Source: Brugia malayi (lineage: Eukaryota > Nematoda > Chromadorea > Rhabditida > Onchocercidae). Taken from it: a DNA stretch of 64,000 bases. The stretch lies in contig NW_025062476.1 in NCBI RefSeq assembly GCF_000002995.4, forward strand, positions 9,732,501 to 9,796,500. The letters are read 5' to 3'. The number at the start of each line of letters is the position of its first letter. Within the stretch, counting starts at the first letter, position 1. Below the pieces are notes generated by a model that ran no database searches, was not told where the DNA came from, and saw only the letters and a list, made by a program, of their open reading frames with translations. The translations under genes and the position numbers were made by a program. Shown in pieces: positions 1-17,968 of this stretch.

Positions 1-1862
1 CACATCTATTATGGAAGTTTTAATTGGTGATCGTCGTATGTCTTCCGTAACCATTTTCAACAGTTTATTCAAATCAACACCATTTTCCTGACGATCTTTT
101 TCGAAATTTGCGCTAAGCGTTGTAAGCTTCCTGATGTTTTCGGTGAAAGATAAAGCATCATCAGATGAGTGGGTTTCATGACTTGATTTTTCCAATACTT
201 TAGTTCTTCTGGATGTTAAATTAATTAAATTTTCTTTGTGTGTGGACAACAACGTTGGAAAAGTTGACATAAAAAATTTGGAAGCTGGTATCATTTGAGC
301 AGATTCGTCGTAAATTTGATAACCCTTAGAGAGTACCTTTGATAATGCAGTTGGTGAAGAAGTAAAAGTATTAACAGTAATACCATTAGCAGAAACGATA
401 GTTTTATCAGAAGTAGTTATAATGGAAGTTGCAGTAGTAAGATTCGATTCGTCAAACTTTTCATTCTTCTTAAGTTTTTGTTGACTATCAAAATAATCGA
501 AATAAGGAGTGGGAGTTATAGCTCGACCACCGGGTGGTATATGAATCAACGGGTTTGCATGCGCTACTGCAGGTCGCTGTAATTCAATAAAACCTGTGTT
601 TGTGTCATACTTCGGAGTAGATGGTAATGCCTCTGAGATTGCGAATTCTGAACCCAGAAATGTGAGGTTGAAGCCATTTAAAAATTGGTCTGTAAGAGAA
701 ATTAAAGGTAAAAATATGCCAAATTGATAACAGCTAAATAATGTAAATGAAATAATTGTAAGGATCGAGTAAAATGGAATGGAATTTTAGCGAATGAAGT
801 AGTAATTTGTTATTAAATTATTTAAACTGATATTAATTCAATGGTTCATATTAAATGCAGTAATTTTATGATCTCTGAAATAACATTTCATGACACTGCT
901 CTTACTAACATAACGAACGACAGTTCAATCTTACCCAAGCAATTTTTTTCAACTACTCGGAAGTAAATCATGCCACGAGCTATTTGTGAATGTTGCTGAC
1001 CATCATCCAAGAAATAATGACAAATGTGTTGGAAGGTATCATGAACTGTAGACCGACAGCGAGACTGTAAAGTTACGTTATTGAGAAAGATAAGGAACAA
1101 TAATTACTTGCAAATGGATGGGAAGAAATAGAAACTATAAACTGAAAGGTACTAATCAAACTTAAAAGTATCCAATCAACATCAATATTAACACCTTCTT
1201 CTTTTCACTTGAAAAAGTCAGTGAAGAAATTCCGACATAAATGCCTGCCTATGTATTTATAATCAAGAAATGAAGAAAAATTTAAAACGAAATTCTAAAA
1301 AAAACAAACAAAACTCATAATACCGAAGAAAGAGCACAAAACAGTAAACACTCTTCTGGTGTTTTCATTCGCCACTCGCTATGATATGGTGACAAATCCG
1401 ATAGCTGTTGACCAATGTGTTGTTCGAAACATGGTTTCAAAGCTTTAACGGATATTTTTTAAATTTAAAATAATTTTATGTTGAAACTGAAAATTGCCTA
1501 TTCGGAGAAAGAAGAAAAGGTGCAGAAATCAACGGTTCCACGTTTACTTCTATTTGCTTTCATTGTTATATAATGCAATCCATAATATCACTAATCATGC
1601 CCATTAACTATTATTAATATTCGTTTGAATTAAGTTATAACTTATTTTACTAGACAGAGAATAAGAAGAACTTGTAAGATTCTTATGGAGGAAGAATGAA
1701 ATTAGCAGCGACTACGAGTGAAAGATCACTAATTAATAAAAATAGTGAAAACTAAAATTTACCATCAATGTTCGATTTGCAGTTACCTATTGCGGATAAT
1801 AATAAAATAAGGAGCGACGGCAAATTAATGAAAGAATCAGTGAAGGCAACAGTAATAGCCAT
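1..1862 (-). CDS. Secreted PAN/apple-domain protein, 5' part (runs off left edge)
   Basis: Four exons join in phase: 1862-1787, 1442-1324, 1064-935 and 689 to beyond position 1. Exon 1 (start MAITVAFTDSF) ends in a leucine-rich stretch (LLILLLSAIA) and reads as a signal peptide, so the product should be secreted or surface-attached. Exons 2 and 3 carry a PAN/apple-like cysteine pattern: C in LKPCFEQHIG, then EECLLFCALSS, then SRCRS and HICHYF, as in extracellular protein- or carbohydrate-binding PAN modules. Exon 4 (about 230 residues) is rich in Ser, Thr and Asn with a proline patch (HIPPGGRAITPTPYF) and has no recognised domain. The 3' end is missing. The join of 1787 to 1442 is inferred from splice phase (G+CT = Ala). 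The PAN assignment rests on cysteine spacing and is moderately sure; the exact family member is unknown. Confidence 0.72.
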
Positions 1863-3229
1863 TTGATAAATGTTGAATGGTCGAAAGGGAGAAGACTGGT
1901 AAATTTTAAAAGCTGACAAAAAGATGGGATGTTTTCAGTGAAAGGAACAACACAGGAATCAACTTTATTAATTGTATGTGGGTGTGCATTTGTGTCTGTG
2001 TTCGTAGAATAGTCTCTCATTTTCAGCACTTTGCTGTTTCTCTGGAAACTTGAAATCTGTCCTAAATTGCGTAATTGTTTTGAACGGACACGGATGCAAG
2101 TGTATTTGGGTGCATGTGTATGAACAGAAATACGTCATAATAGGTAAAGAAGCAAATCAGGTCACCAATCAGCAATAAATCACATAAGTTCATCTTCAAA
2201 TGCCATACTTTTGGACCTTTTGATCCTCTAAACAAATCCAGCCTCCTAAAACATTAGTTCTAATAAAATCGCTTTCATTCTGATTAATTTTGAACAAACC
2301 AAAACAGTAAAATCCCTTGACAAGATCAAGTACGGCAGGCGTGAAAGAGGGAGGAGAGGGGAAAAAACGGGTATAAATTCCGGAGATTCAATTAAGCTTG
2401 TCAGAGTTGATAATTGTTGTTAATCATTCCTTTTTTTTGGATGTCTGATATATATTTTCGCAATACTGAATACGCAACACACAGTAAAGTGTATGAATAA
2501 TGAATTACAACAGCGGATCGCAATAATTTAAATTTACATGAAGAGAGAAACAAACAAATGATGAATGAATAAAGCTGATGTATTCGTTTTTCAAAATTAG
2601 ACGTTAACAAAATGAAAATCGATTAAAAATTAACAGACAATGAAGTTGCGATAATAGAACTTTTTTAGGTATTTGGCATAACCAGTCAAAATCGAAAATC
2701 CAGAAATTTAGGAATGATTTTGGAAAAAAGAAACTTATGCAATGCACATAGAAAAATTATGAAGTACAATCCTATCAGCATATTGACAAGTAAAAGTTAC
2801 AGAAAATGAGTAAAATTTGCAGTTTTTATGAAATGTAGCAACACAGCAATTCCATGTTCACAGCCCATCTTAAATAAACAAAATTCTTCCATTGCAGCAA
2901 TAAGTAAGTAACAATTACAAATCAAATAACCGATATAGTTCCCGAGCGGCAAATTGATATTTCTATTAGATGCTTTCCCCAGGAGATCCAGTATAATAAT
3001 CATGCATTTAAACCATTATGAAGCACTACAGTGAATGAGTGGAAAAATCAGATAATTAAACGTATAATTAGCAGTTATAAGGATATCTTTACAATACTGA
3101 AGAAGCATTCTATCTAAATTAACATTTGAAAAACATGGAAAACAAAAAAGCGCACCAAAAAGCCCTTTTAAAGAAAATGGTGAAACAGCTGTGTTGCAGC
3201 ACATATAAATCTCTTTTGCTTTTTTTTTT
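1863..3229. other. Intergenic region upstream of the PAN-domain gene
   Basis: About 1.4 kb between the PAN-gene start and the cap-2 stop, both on the minus strand. Only short AT-rich open frames are present, none with splice-compatible neighbours or recognisable protein similarity. It presumably holds the PAN-gene promoter and the cap-2 3' UTR. No gene is seen. Confidence 0.6.
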
Positions 3230-4813
3230 TCACTTGCCAATACCTCCTTTTATCTCCGTTGCAATTTTCTTTTGTCGTTTCAGCTCCTCAGCATCAAGTG
3301 TGGTCCGTAATTCACCAACAATTTGCTTGGTTTTCCCAAAGTAAACTTCATTTAAAGTTGATCGAATTTTACTCTCCATATCCTGAAAATGAATATTTTA
3401 CTGATTAGTCAAATTTGCTTCAGTCACCAGCTAATATTGATCAATATCCTTAAATTCAGGAAGTAAAAAGAATATCAGAAAATTAGTGAAATGAAGTGGT
3501 TATTTTCAATAGAATAAAAAATGCTGTTATTTGAAACAAACGATTTCAATCCATTCAGAAGAGAAAGATCTGAAGAAAGTTTCTCACCTCTATCATTTTG
3601 CCAATATTAATAAGATGGGTATTTGTAGAATCGTTTACCGGGTGGTCAGCTTCAACCTAAAAAAGAATAGTAAACATGAATGAAACAAATTTCGATGTGA
3701 AATAAAGAGCAGCAAAATTATTTATTTGTAGTTAGCTAAAATGAAAAATGAAAATCACCTGTCGCGTAACTGATCCTCCTAAATTCATTATACCGCTTGC
3801 TTGTTTAGTCATTTGTAGCCAAAGCATCACTGTACTTGTAAGTTTGTAATGAGCATGCCTTCCACCAGCCTGAAAAACAAAAAAGAGCCCTTAAAAATTT
3901 CCTTAAAAATTAGTAGAAAACAGAAAAAAATCCACAACAGTGTAGAAAATATACTTTTTCTTGTATCTCGATTACATGGATTGAATCCCAGCAACCCTGT
4001 ATATTACGCAAACCATCTCCAATTTTTTTGATTAAAACAACGCCTGCAAAACCATAATCCAAATCCCAGAAGTACACTGAGGACACGCCACCCTCAAAAT
4101 ATCTGTAAAAATATTTACAACCTAAATTTTGTCAGCAGTAACAAGTACATGAAAAAAGACATTAACCAACAATTTATATTTAAATAGTAATGTACTTTTG
4201 AAATAATAAAGTTGTTTCGATTTCAAAACATTTTCATCTGCTGAAGCGACCAAATTAATATAGACTTACGCATCTCTATAAGCCTCAAATGCAGCATTCA
4301 TTTCAATTTCCAGCTTACGGAGTTTATCTGATGGGGAAGCACCGTCTTCCAATGGTGGGTCGTAAGTATTGGACCATGGTGAGCTAGAAAAAAGTGAAAA
4401 CAGTGTAGTGATATACGAATTAATGACAAAAGCGCCAAAACAAGCATTAAAGTGAATCTGAAAACTAATATATGACAAAAATTACATGAAATTAAAAAGT
4501 TTCAAACAAAGACTAACCGATAACTATCGCTATCTCTATTATAATCACAAAGGAGGTATTCCTTTCCTGTTTCTTTATCACGAGCAATTTTTAGCGGCTG
4601 ATCAACCGCACTCAACAAATCATCCACCAAGCGAGGACACAAATCAATTAGATCATTCAAATTTCTTTCTACTTGTTGAGGTGGCAAACGCCTCATCAAA
4701 TCTAAAGCGCAGTCCAGCTGCTGGTCTCCCTAGAAATATTCAACAAAAATTTTTTTTACACATTTTAACAAGTTTTTTATGACTGCCGAATAATTACCTT
4801 TCAGAGACCTCAT
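3230..4813 (-). CDS. cap-2: F-actin-capping protein subunit beta (CapZ beta)
   Basis: CapZ beta pairs with the alpha subunit and caps barbed ends of actin filaments. Exons: 4813-4798, 4725-4518, 4383-4270, 4102-3955, 3869-3759, 3656-3588 and 3382-3230, giving 272 residues, the usual length. Conserved blocks appear in family order: [112 protein letters not shown] and [15 protein letters not shown]. The C-terminal tentacle is present but diverged after the YFGKTK block. The first exon (MRSLK) is only 16 bases and is the least certain part; it is supported by a donor (GTAATT), by phase, and by bringing the total to a multiple of three. A different first exon further upstream remains possible. 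Everything from DQQLD onward is secure. Confidence 0.95.
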
Positions 4814-6869
4814 GAAATGTTCGAGGGCTCACAGTACTGATTCTAACCTTTGTCTAATGAAAAATAATACAACTTAGGGTTCCATGTTTGACTTTATATT
4901 TCGGAGTTACAAGTTGGAGGCTATTGAAAATATGTTTCATAGCGGTGGGCAGAGATGAGTATGGGATCCAACAAAAGTAAGATGAAGTGAGATCACTCAG
5001 ACTGGGTATTGCAACATACCATAATTCTCTGAAAATCAGAGATTTTTGCCCACGCAAGCTTAAAGCAGGTGATGAAGCAACTTCAAGGATCTCCTTCTAC
5101 TGCACCTGAAAAAGAAAACAGTAATGATCATAAGGTACCTTTGATGACGTAATATAAGCACCTTAGATGTGAAATTAAACAGCAAACAAAAAACACATTC
5201 AATCAATTCAAAACTAACAAAATTTCAACGAGCATTTTGATATTAAAGCAAAAACATTTTCAATATTATTCGGCAATTCCGCTTTGGCAAAACTTTCAAT
5301 AATATAAATTATCTCTTTACAACTAATATCATTACACTCAATTAATTAACTATCATAACTCTCAGACCACATTAATTCACTCAAACAGTTGTAACAGAAG
5401 TCTAGGTTGCAAAACGTTAGGGATCAGTTTTTTCGCAACTTTGTGGCATGCAACGAGAGCTTCTATGTGATACTGCAGGTTAGTCTTTCCTTCGGGAGTG
5501 CGGGAATGGTAAAGGTGACAGATAGTCGATGTGATATGTTTCTGAAGGTAGTGTGCTGTCTGAGATTCAGAGGATTTTCTATGTTTGAACAAAATGATAG
5601 AAACAATGATTGAAAGTAGAAATCATTTTATGATGGAAAATCAAGGTTAACAAGTAGGGTAAATGTTTCACGTGTGAGGAATTCAGTCTTGATAAAATAT
5701 CTTTTTAAGTAGGGCGTCACGCTTAACCATAACTGAATTTCTTCAATGACACAATACTCCTAAACTTTACAGGAAGTTTTGTCTACATAAAGTTAGATTG
5801 TTAAAGTAAAAAAATTCTTTTATCATGTTCTGTATCCTGAAGACTGCTTACTACCACTATTAGATTGGTGAGGTGAAGGGTCTTAATTCGGCTGACCACT
5901 TTCAGCATGTCATTATCATGTCTTGTGCCCTAAAGGAATTATGTAGCGGTGTTCTTAAAGAAATTAACCAAGCCTTCTACGATTTTAACATTCATTTATC
6001 TTCTGAGATAATTAGGTATTGTTTGTCACTAACTGTGGGGACTGATTATCAGGGTTTTGCTAATGGGAAAAATTAATAGTCGAGTTATATTAATTTCATT
6101 ATCAATCTGAGTCATAAACTGAATACAAAATTCAAGAGAGTAAAGTGGTCTTCACGAACAAAAAACTGTCAATTGTTATTATGCTCTTATGAATATTAAT
6201 ATATAGATATATAAGAAATTTGAGCATAATAGGAGAGGGATTTAGTCGGAATTAAAATTTCCGATTAATTTGATTCGAATTTATTCGTGCCCTCTGAGAA
6301 GAGAACTATCATATAAATCTGTTTTTGTGTCAACAGTAGAACTACGGAACTGCCATGATCTCTCTCTCTCTCTCTCTAACATGTCCTTTCAAAATTCTGA
6401 CCAGATTAATTATAAACACTTTGAAACCGTCTCTCACTGAACTATCACGTACTGTGACAGTACTACTCTGCTTCAGAATATACTCCGGTTGGTGAGTGAA
6501 TTAGTTGCTGAGATGTTCGAGGTGTATGCGTATTGGTGGAATAACATGCTGAATTTAAGCTTGAGCAATATTAAATAACGATACCGGTGATGGCACAGAG
6601 GCATCAATCTAATGTTAAAAGATGGGGAGGAAAAATAAAAATAATTCAAGGTGATTTTTGCTAGCTGTGAAAATAAATGGAACTGAGTAGAGACAGTTCT
6701 GAAATAAAACGGTACTCTTTATTCCTGATTTTACAGATCTATTTCTCAGATAAAGTTATGGATCATCCTGGTGAAAAGCTTGAAGTTATGGCCGTTTCTT
6801 CGTGCTTTGTCACATTTAGAGTGAATTGTTTCAGGATGTCATAGTGGAATGAATTACGATTGAAGAGAA
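4814..6869. other. Divergent intergenic region between cap-2 and the PI3K gene
   Basis: About 2 kb between divergently transcribed genes, so it should contain both promoters. A minus-strand open frame of 71 codons (5377-5592, start MFKHRKSSESQ) and an overlapping plus-strand frame are visible. Neither resembles a known protein and neither has convincing splice partners. A TC dinucleotide run lies at 6359-6377. No gene is called. Confidence 0.5.
6359..6377. repeat. (TC)n microsatellite
   Basis: A pure TC run of about 9 units, roughly 490 bases upstream of the PI3K start codon. It might act as a GAGA-type promoter element, but nothing in the sequence proves that. Confidence 0.85.
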
Positions 6870-13990
<7,121 letters not shown>

Positions 13991-14697
13991 TTTTTGGAAA
14001 AATTCTGCCTAGTTCTAAACTGTCCCAAACTATAAAAACATCTGGTAGCAAATGGCATGGCTTTAAAGCCTCTCGGATCCTTTTTAAATCTCAATAGGGA
14101 AGTTTGCTTTTTATGCTTCTTTTTGATACGGTGACAGGAAGGTAACTGTTTAAGGAATAGCTCTAAAAAAGGAACATGATCGTTAAATTTAAAATTCCGT
14201 ATTTTATCTAGCTTATTTCTGAATAAACTGTACTTTATATATATATGTTGTTTGGGTGCAAGAAACAGAAGAACTTTGTCAGCAATTTTAATCACTTCAT
14301 TTATTTTTAAAGTGACCCAAAACAAAATATCAACAACATGAATGAATTGAAAAACTTTGCAATAACAAATATTTTGGCTTTGTGATCAGTGTCTATTTTG
14401 CAAAAGAAAGCAACTATGAAGGTTTTGTAAAAACAGTCCGCAAAATAGAATAGGTTTGAAAAAAGGATTCAAAAACAAGACTTGTGAAAAGGCACATTGA
14501 AAATTTGACTATCATCGACAATTGCTCAAGTGAAATAAATTAATAAATTTTCTGAGGATTTATTACATCATACAAAACATATTAGAGAGCTAAACGGAAT
14601 GAATACATGGCCTTTAATTACATTGTCTTGCAAAGCATTTATGTGAGTAAAATATAAAGTTTAAAGTTTTTCTCAGAGTGAATGATGGAACTGAGAC
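13991..14697. other. Convergent intergenic region between the PI3K and NUS1 genes
   Basis: About 700 bases between two stop codons on opposite strands. A plus-strand AATAAA at 14534-14539, with a second one just after it, could end the PI3K transcript. A minus-strand open frame of 138 codons (14325-13909) spans much of the region and enters the PI3K last exon. It matches nothing I know and is listed as a finding, not as a gene. Confidence 0.5.
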
Positions 14698-16152
14698 TCA
14701 CCTTCCGATTCGACGATCTCTTGATGAGTATTCATGGAGATATGAAAGGAATTGCTGATACGAAAAATTACTGGGAAGGCTTTTCAACTGCAATATTTCC
14801 GTTATCCTTAATACCCATGGAGAATAATCCGCCATTGTTCCCAAATTACCTATTTGGAGTAGGAAGTCCGGTTCCCAAATGTGTTCTCTAGCAAGATATT
14901 CTGATATTTTCTCGATTGTTATGTTTTCCGGCGCACATTCCATGCAAAGCTGAAAGTAATTCAATAAAATAAGTCAAAAAAATTTAAGAGACTTGTTATA
15001 ATATCCTTGTATTCTAGCTAATATGACACAGTTTGGCAATCAAAACACGGGATTATTAAATTTCTGGGTACGGGTATAAACTTACCCAGTTTTGACCACT
15101 GTGGAAAGCAGACCCTAAATTACAATATACTTTTTTTAATCTTCAGAGGCATTCCCATCCGCTCCCAACTTATTGTTTCATTTACATAATCCACTGTATT
15201 AAAGATGGAATAATGCAAATCCTTAAAAGCGATTTAAACTGTTAACAAAATATACTCTTCGGCAAGCTCGAACTATGGATTGTCTTCCGTCTCGTGCACC
15301 AAGTATTTTAACAGTAGTATAGGTGATGTTCGGATTGATCATGAAATGGTCGGAATCGTAAAATTCCACATCAACAAGCTGCTTCGAGCATGCCTTCCGC
15401 ATAATATCATGCGTTAACCTTCGCAGAAGTTCTCGTTTCGAAAAAATATATGACCATGGGTCGTATAGAGTAAGTCTTGTGATGCCAGCGCTTGCACTAT
15501 GAACAATCAATTTACTCAGAGCTTCCTAAAAAACATTCTTTAAACTGACGATATGACAGGAATATCATCGCAGCTTAGTACTTCGAAGAGGGACATATAG
15601 CTAGTATGGATAATTAAGATTAAAAAATTTAAGTTGATTCGCTCAATAAATGATGCATTTCCAATGAATTCGCAAATTACCTTACTTATCAGAAATTCCA
15701 CATTTTAGTAGTTAGTTACTTACATTAATTCTTAAAGTTGTTAACATAATAATATTAACAATGGAATAGAGAACGCCACTGATTTACAAGCGTTCATTTA
15801 GGAATCTTGAATTTTTAGCAAAAATCTTTTGATACTAAAATATGTAGATACGTAGATCAAATTTTCATGAAAATTTGAAGAATGATGCACTTATCTTTTA
15901 GAATTTCAAACTGCAAAAAACTTCGAAACTTCAAAATTTAAAGTGGAACTTAAATAAAAAACCTACAAGAGAAATAGCATATTTATCGGTGTATAGGACA
16001 GCGAGATGATTAGGAAGCTGATGAGATTGAGAGTTGCTGTCGGCGCTATAGAAAAGGCTTTTAATGATAAGTGATGGCTTGGAGATATAATTGAGGATTA
16101 CTTCCAAGAAAGTGTACGCAAACCTTAACCACTCCACCACAACATTCAGCAT
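14698..16152 (-). CDS. nus-1: NUS1/NogoB receptor: regulatory subunit of cis-prenyltransferase
   Basis: NUS1 pairs with the catalytic subunit DHDDS at the ER membrane to make dehydrodolichyl diphosphate, the precursor of the dolichol carrier for N-glycosylation. Three exons join in phase (16152-15967, 15525-15256, 14949-14698), giving 235 residues against about 290 in human. The N-terminus is hydrophobic (VVVEWLRFAYTFLEVILNY), a likely membrane segment. Next is a LPNHLAVLY strand and AGITRLTLYDPW, which aligns with the YD.G block of the family. EPDFLLQIGN and SPWVLRITEIL follow. The protein ends SSRDRRIGR, matching the conserved C-terminal RxG motif that completes the partner's active site. 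The luminal region between membrane and cis-prenyltransferase fold is short. It lies head to head with NDUFB3 and tail to tail with the PI3K. Confidence 0.9.
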
Positions 16153-16560
16153 CTCCAGTTGATCAGCTCACAAAAGCATCGACAACTTCCGTCTGAACGA
16201 ACATCTCTCGAACACTTCACTTTTTCACAGACCGCAATTATGTCGAGATCGATGAGGGAGTGCATAGTGCGGGGAGTTTTAGGTGCCTCTGAGAGTTGTG
16301 AAGTCTTACAATCGTAGAATGGAGAGGTCTGAGGGAATATCTTATTTCTAAGTTGGTGTCCTTGCTGTCTAATGTTTCAGTAAGGAAAGTACTAAAAGTT
16401 GTTTCCCGCTTACCAATACTTCTTTCTTTAGATTGCGAATTGAACTTTATTATTACTCTCTGCCAATCTTTTTTATCCTTCAGCAGTACTTCTTTTAGAT
16501 CTCAAGGAAGAAGGAAGTTGAGCTCTTTTGGGACTTGTTCATTTTCAGGCTGTATTTGTG
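16153..16560. promoter_or_regulatory. Probable bidirectional promoter of NUS1 and NDUFB3
   Basis: Only 408 bases separate the two divergent start codons, so both promoters and 5' UTRs must fit here unless one gene has a far upstream leader. No TATA box stands out. A plus-strand frame (16353-16574) crosses the interval but overlaps the NDUFB3 start in another frame and is probably chance. Confidence 0.6.
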
Positions 16561-17375
16561 ATGATGGGGCATGACCATGGACCAAAAATACCATCGTATA
16601 CAGTATATGATAATTATCGTGAGATACCGAAACTACGAGCACATGAGGAAAGGCTAGCACGGATCGGTCTAAAAGATCCTTGGATAAGGTATGTGTTGTT
16701 ACTATGAAAGATCTAGACTATATGATATCCTTAATTTTTATTTGGAAAAAACTAACTTCTCTATTATAAATTGTTCACATTATATTTGGAGATTCACATT
16801 TGTGTATAAAGATAACATCACCAATTTTATTACACATATTATACTTTCCTTCTTTTATTATTACTGTCATCTATTTTGGGAACTGCAGATTTAAGGAAAT
16901 GATTTATTTCTTTGTTGATAAATGACACATGCAAATGGTATTTGGCTAATTAGTAACCAGATTAAATTATGCGTAGTTATCGAATTTTTCTTCAGTCCTG
17001 TATCTTTCGTCGTTCAGTGCTATGTATATCATTTTACTGATTCCATAAAAGTTGGAAACGGGATTTCATACTATTGTACTCACAACTTTTCAAATTTATG
17101 GCATATTTTGGTAGCTTATTTCATGTCATAAACTAAATTTCTTTCTTGATATTTTCAGAATTGATTTAAAAATTCTATTAGTGTTTCTCATTTTTAGGAA
17201 TTATTCATATTTGTTTATGGGACGATTTGCTGGCGACTCCTGGGGTAGTTTTAAATATATGATTCGTGCTGGATGGAAGTTAGGATGTGGTGTTGCAGCT
17301 GCAGTAATAGCCGTTGAAGAATCATACATGTACTGGAAATATGGTCATACACATTGGGGAAAAGAACATCATTAG
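16561..17375 (+). CDS. NDUFB3: NADH:ubiquinone oxidoreductase subunit B3 (complex I B12)
   Basis: An accessory subunit of mitochondrial complex I in the membrane arm. Two exons (16561-16688, 17198-17375) give 101 residues, about the family length. It begins MMGHDHGPKIPSY, echoing the His-rich start of other NDUFB3 proteins. The signature LARIGLKDPWIRN.Y...MGRFAG matches the family block ending in GLRDPWGRNE. A single membrane segment follows (WKLGCGVAAAVIAVEESYMY) and the end is His/Lys-rich (HTHWGKEHH). The splice AG|G restores the Arg of the PW.RN motif, which confirms the join. The second ATG codon is also in frame, so the true start may be one codon later. Confidence 0.92.
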
Positions 17376-17968
17376 AATCAGAATCAATTCTCTTCCATGT
17401 AATCATCTCAATTCTATATGTTGTTTAGACTAACTATAGTGTAATTTTAATATTTTCGCATTTGAAAGAAAAACAATTTAAATAATGCCGAAATTATTAC
17501 GAAACAAATTTTATGCGTGCTTTGTATGATTATAGTTTGTGAACTCTTCAAGGTCTCTGAATCGTTAGAGGGACTTTTCTGGAAACCTGTAGGCCTTTTA
17601 ATATGTAAATATCACACTTTATGTTATAAAGCTTATGTCATATTGTACAGGTTTTTGTCCACAAGCGCTCTTATAATAGTGAAAAGCCCTTCCTTTTGAT
17701 GGAAATAGTGTAAATAACTGACATAAAAATTTATTTTTCTCTTTGAAAGTGTTTTCTCAAAAAAAAAAAGGGGTTTCATACTACGTTGAAGATGCAAATG
17801 AGACACGAAACCAGGCTAAATATCGCAAATTCAATATCGCAAGTTATATTTTAGATTGAAGAATAAATTTTGTGAAACTATTTCGTCAGCATTATTTGTC
17901 AAATATAACTGTCGATAATTTGGATTTGTTCATCTTATGTTCAGTTTTTAGGGAGGAAAGAGTGAGGG
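17376..17968. other. Intergenic, NDUFB3 3' region
   Basis: About 590 bases between two plus-strand genes. It contains an AATAAA near 17861 and a short A-run near 17760. No coding exon is supported. The spacing is compatible with either independent promoters or a loose operon. Confidence 0.5.

Noticed and set aside
1787..2029. 80-codon minus-strand frame starting MLKMRDYST
   Set aside because: It overlaps the proposed PAN signal-peptide exon in another frame, and that exon has better splice and phase support.
16353..16574. 73-codon plus-strand frame in the NUS1/NDUFB3 promoter
   Set aside because: It overlaps the NDUFB3 start in a different frame and has no recognisable product.
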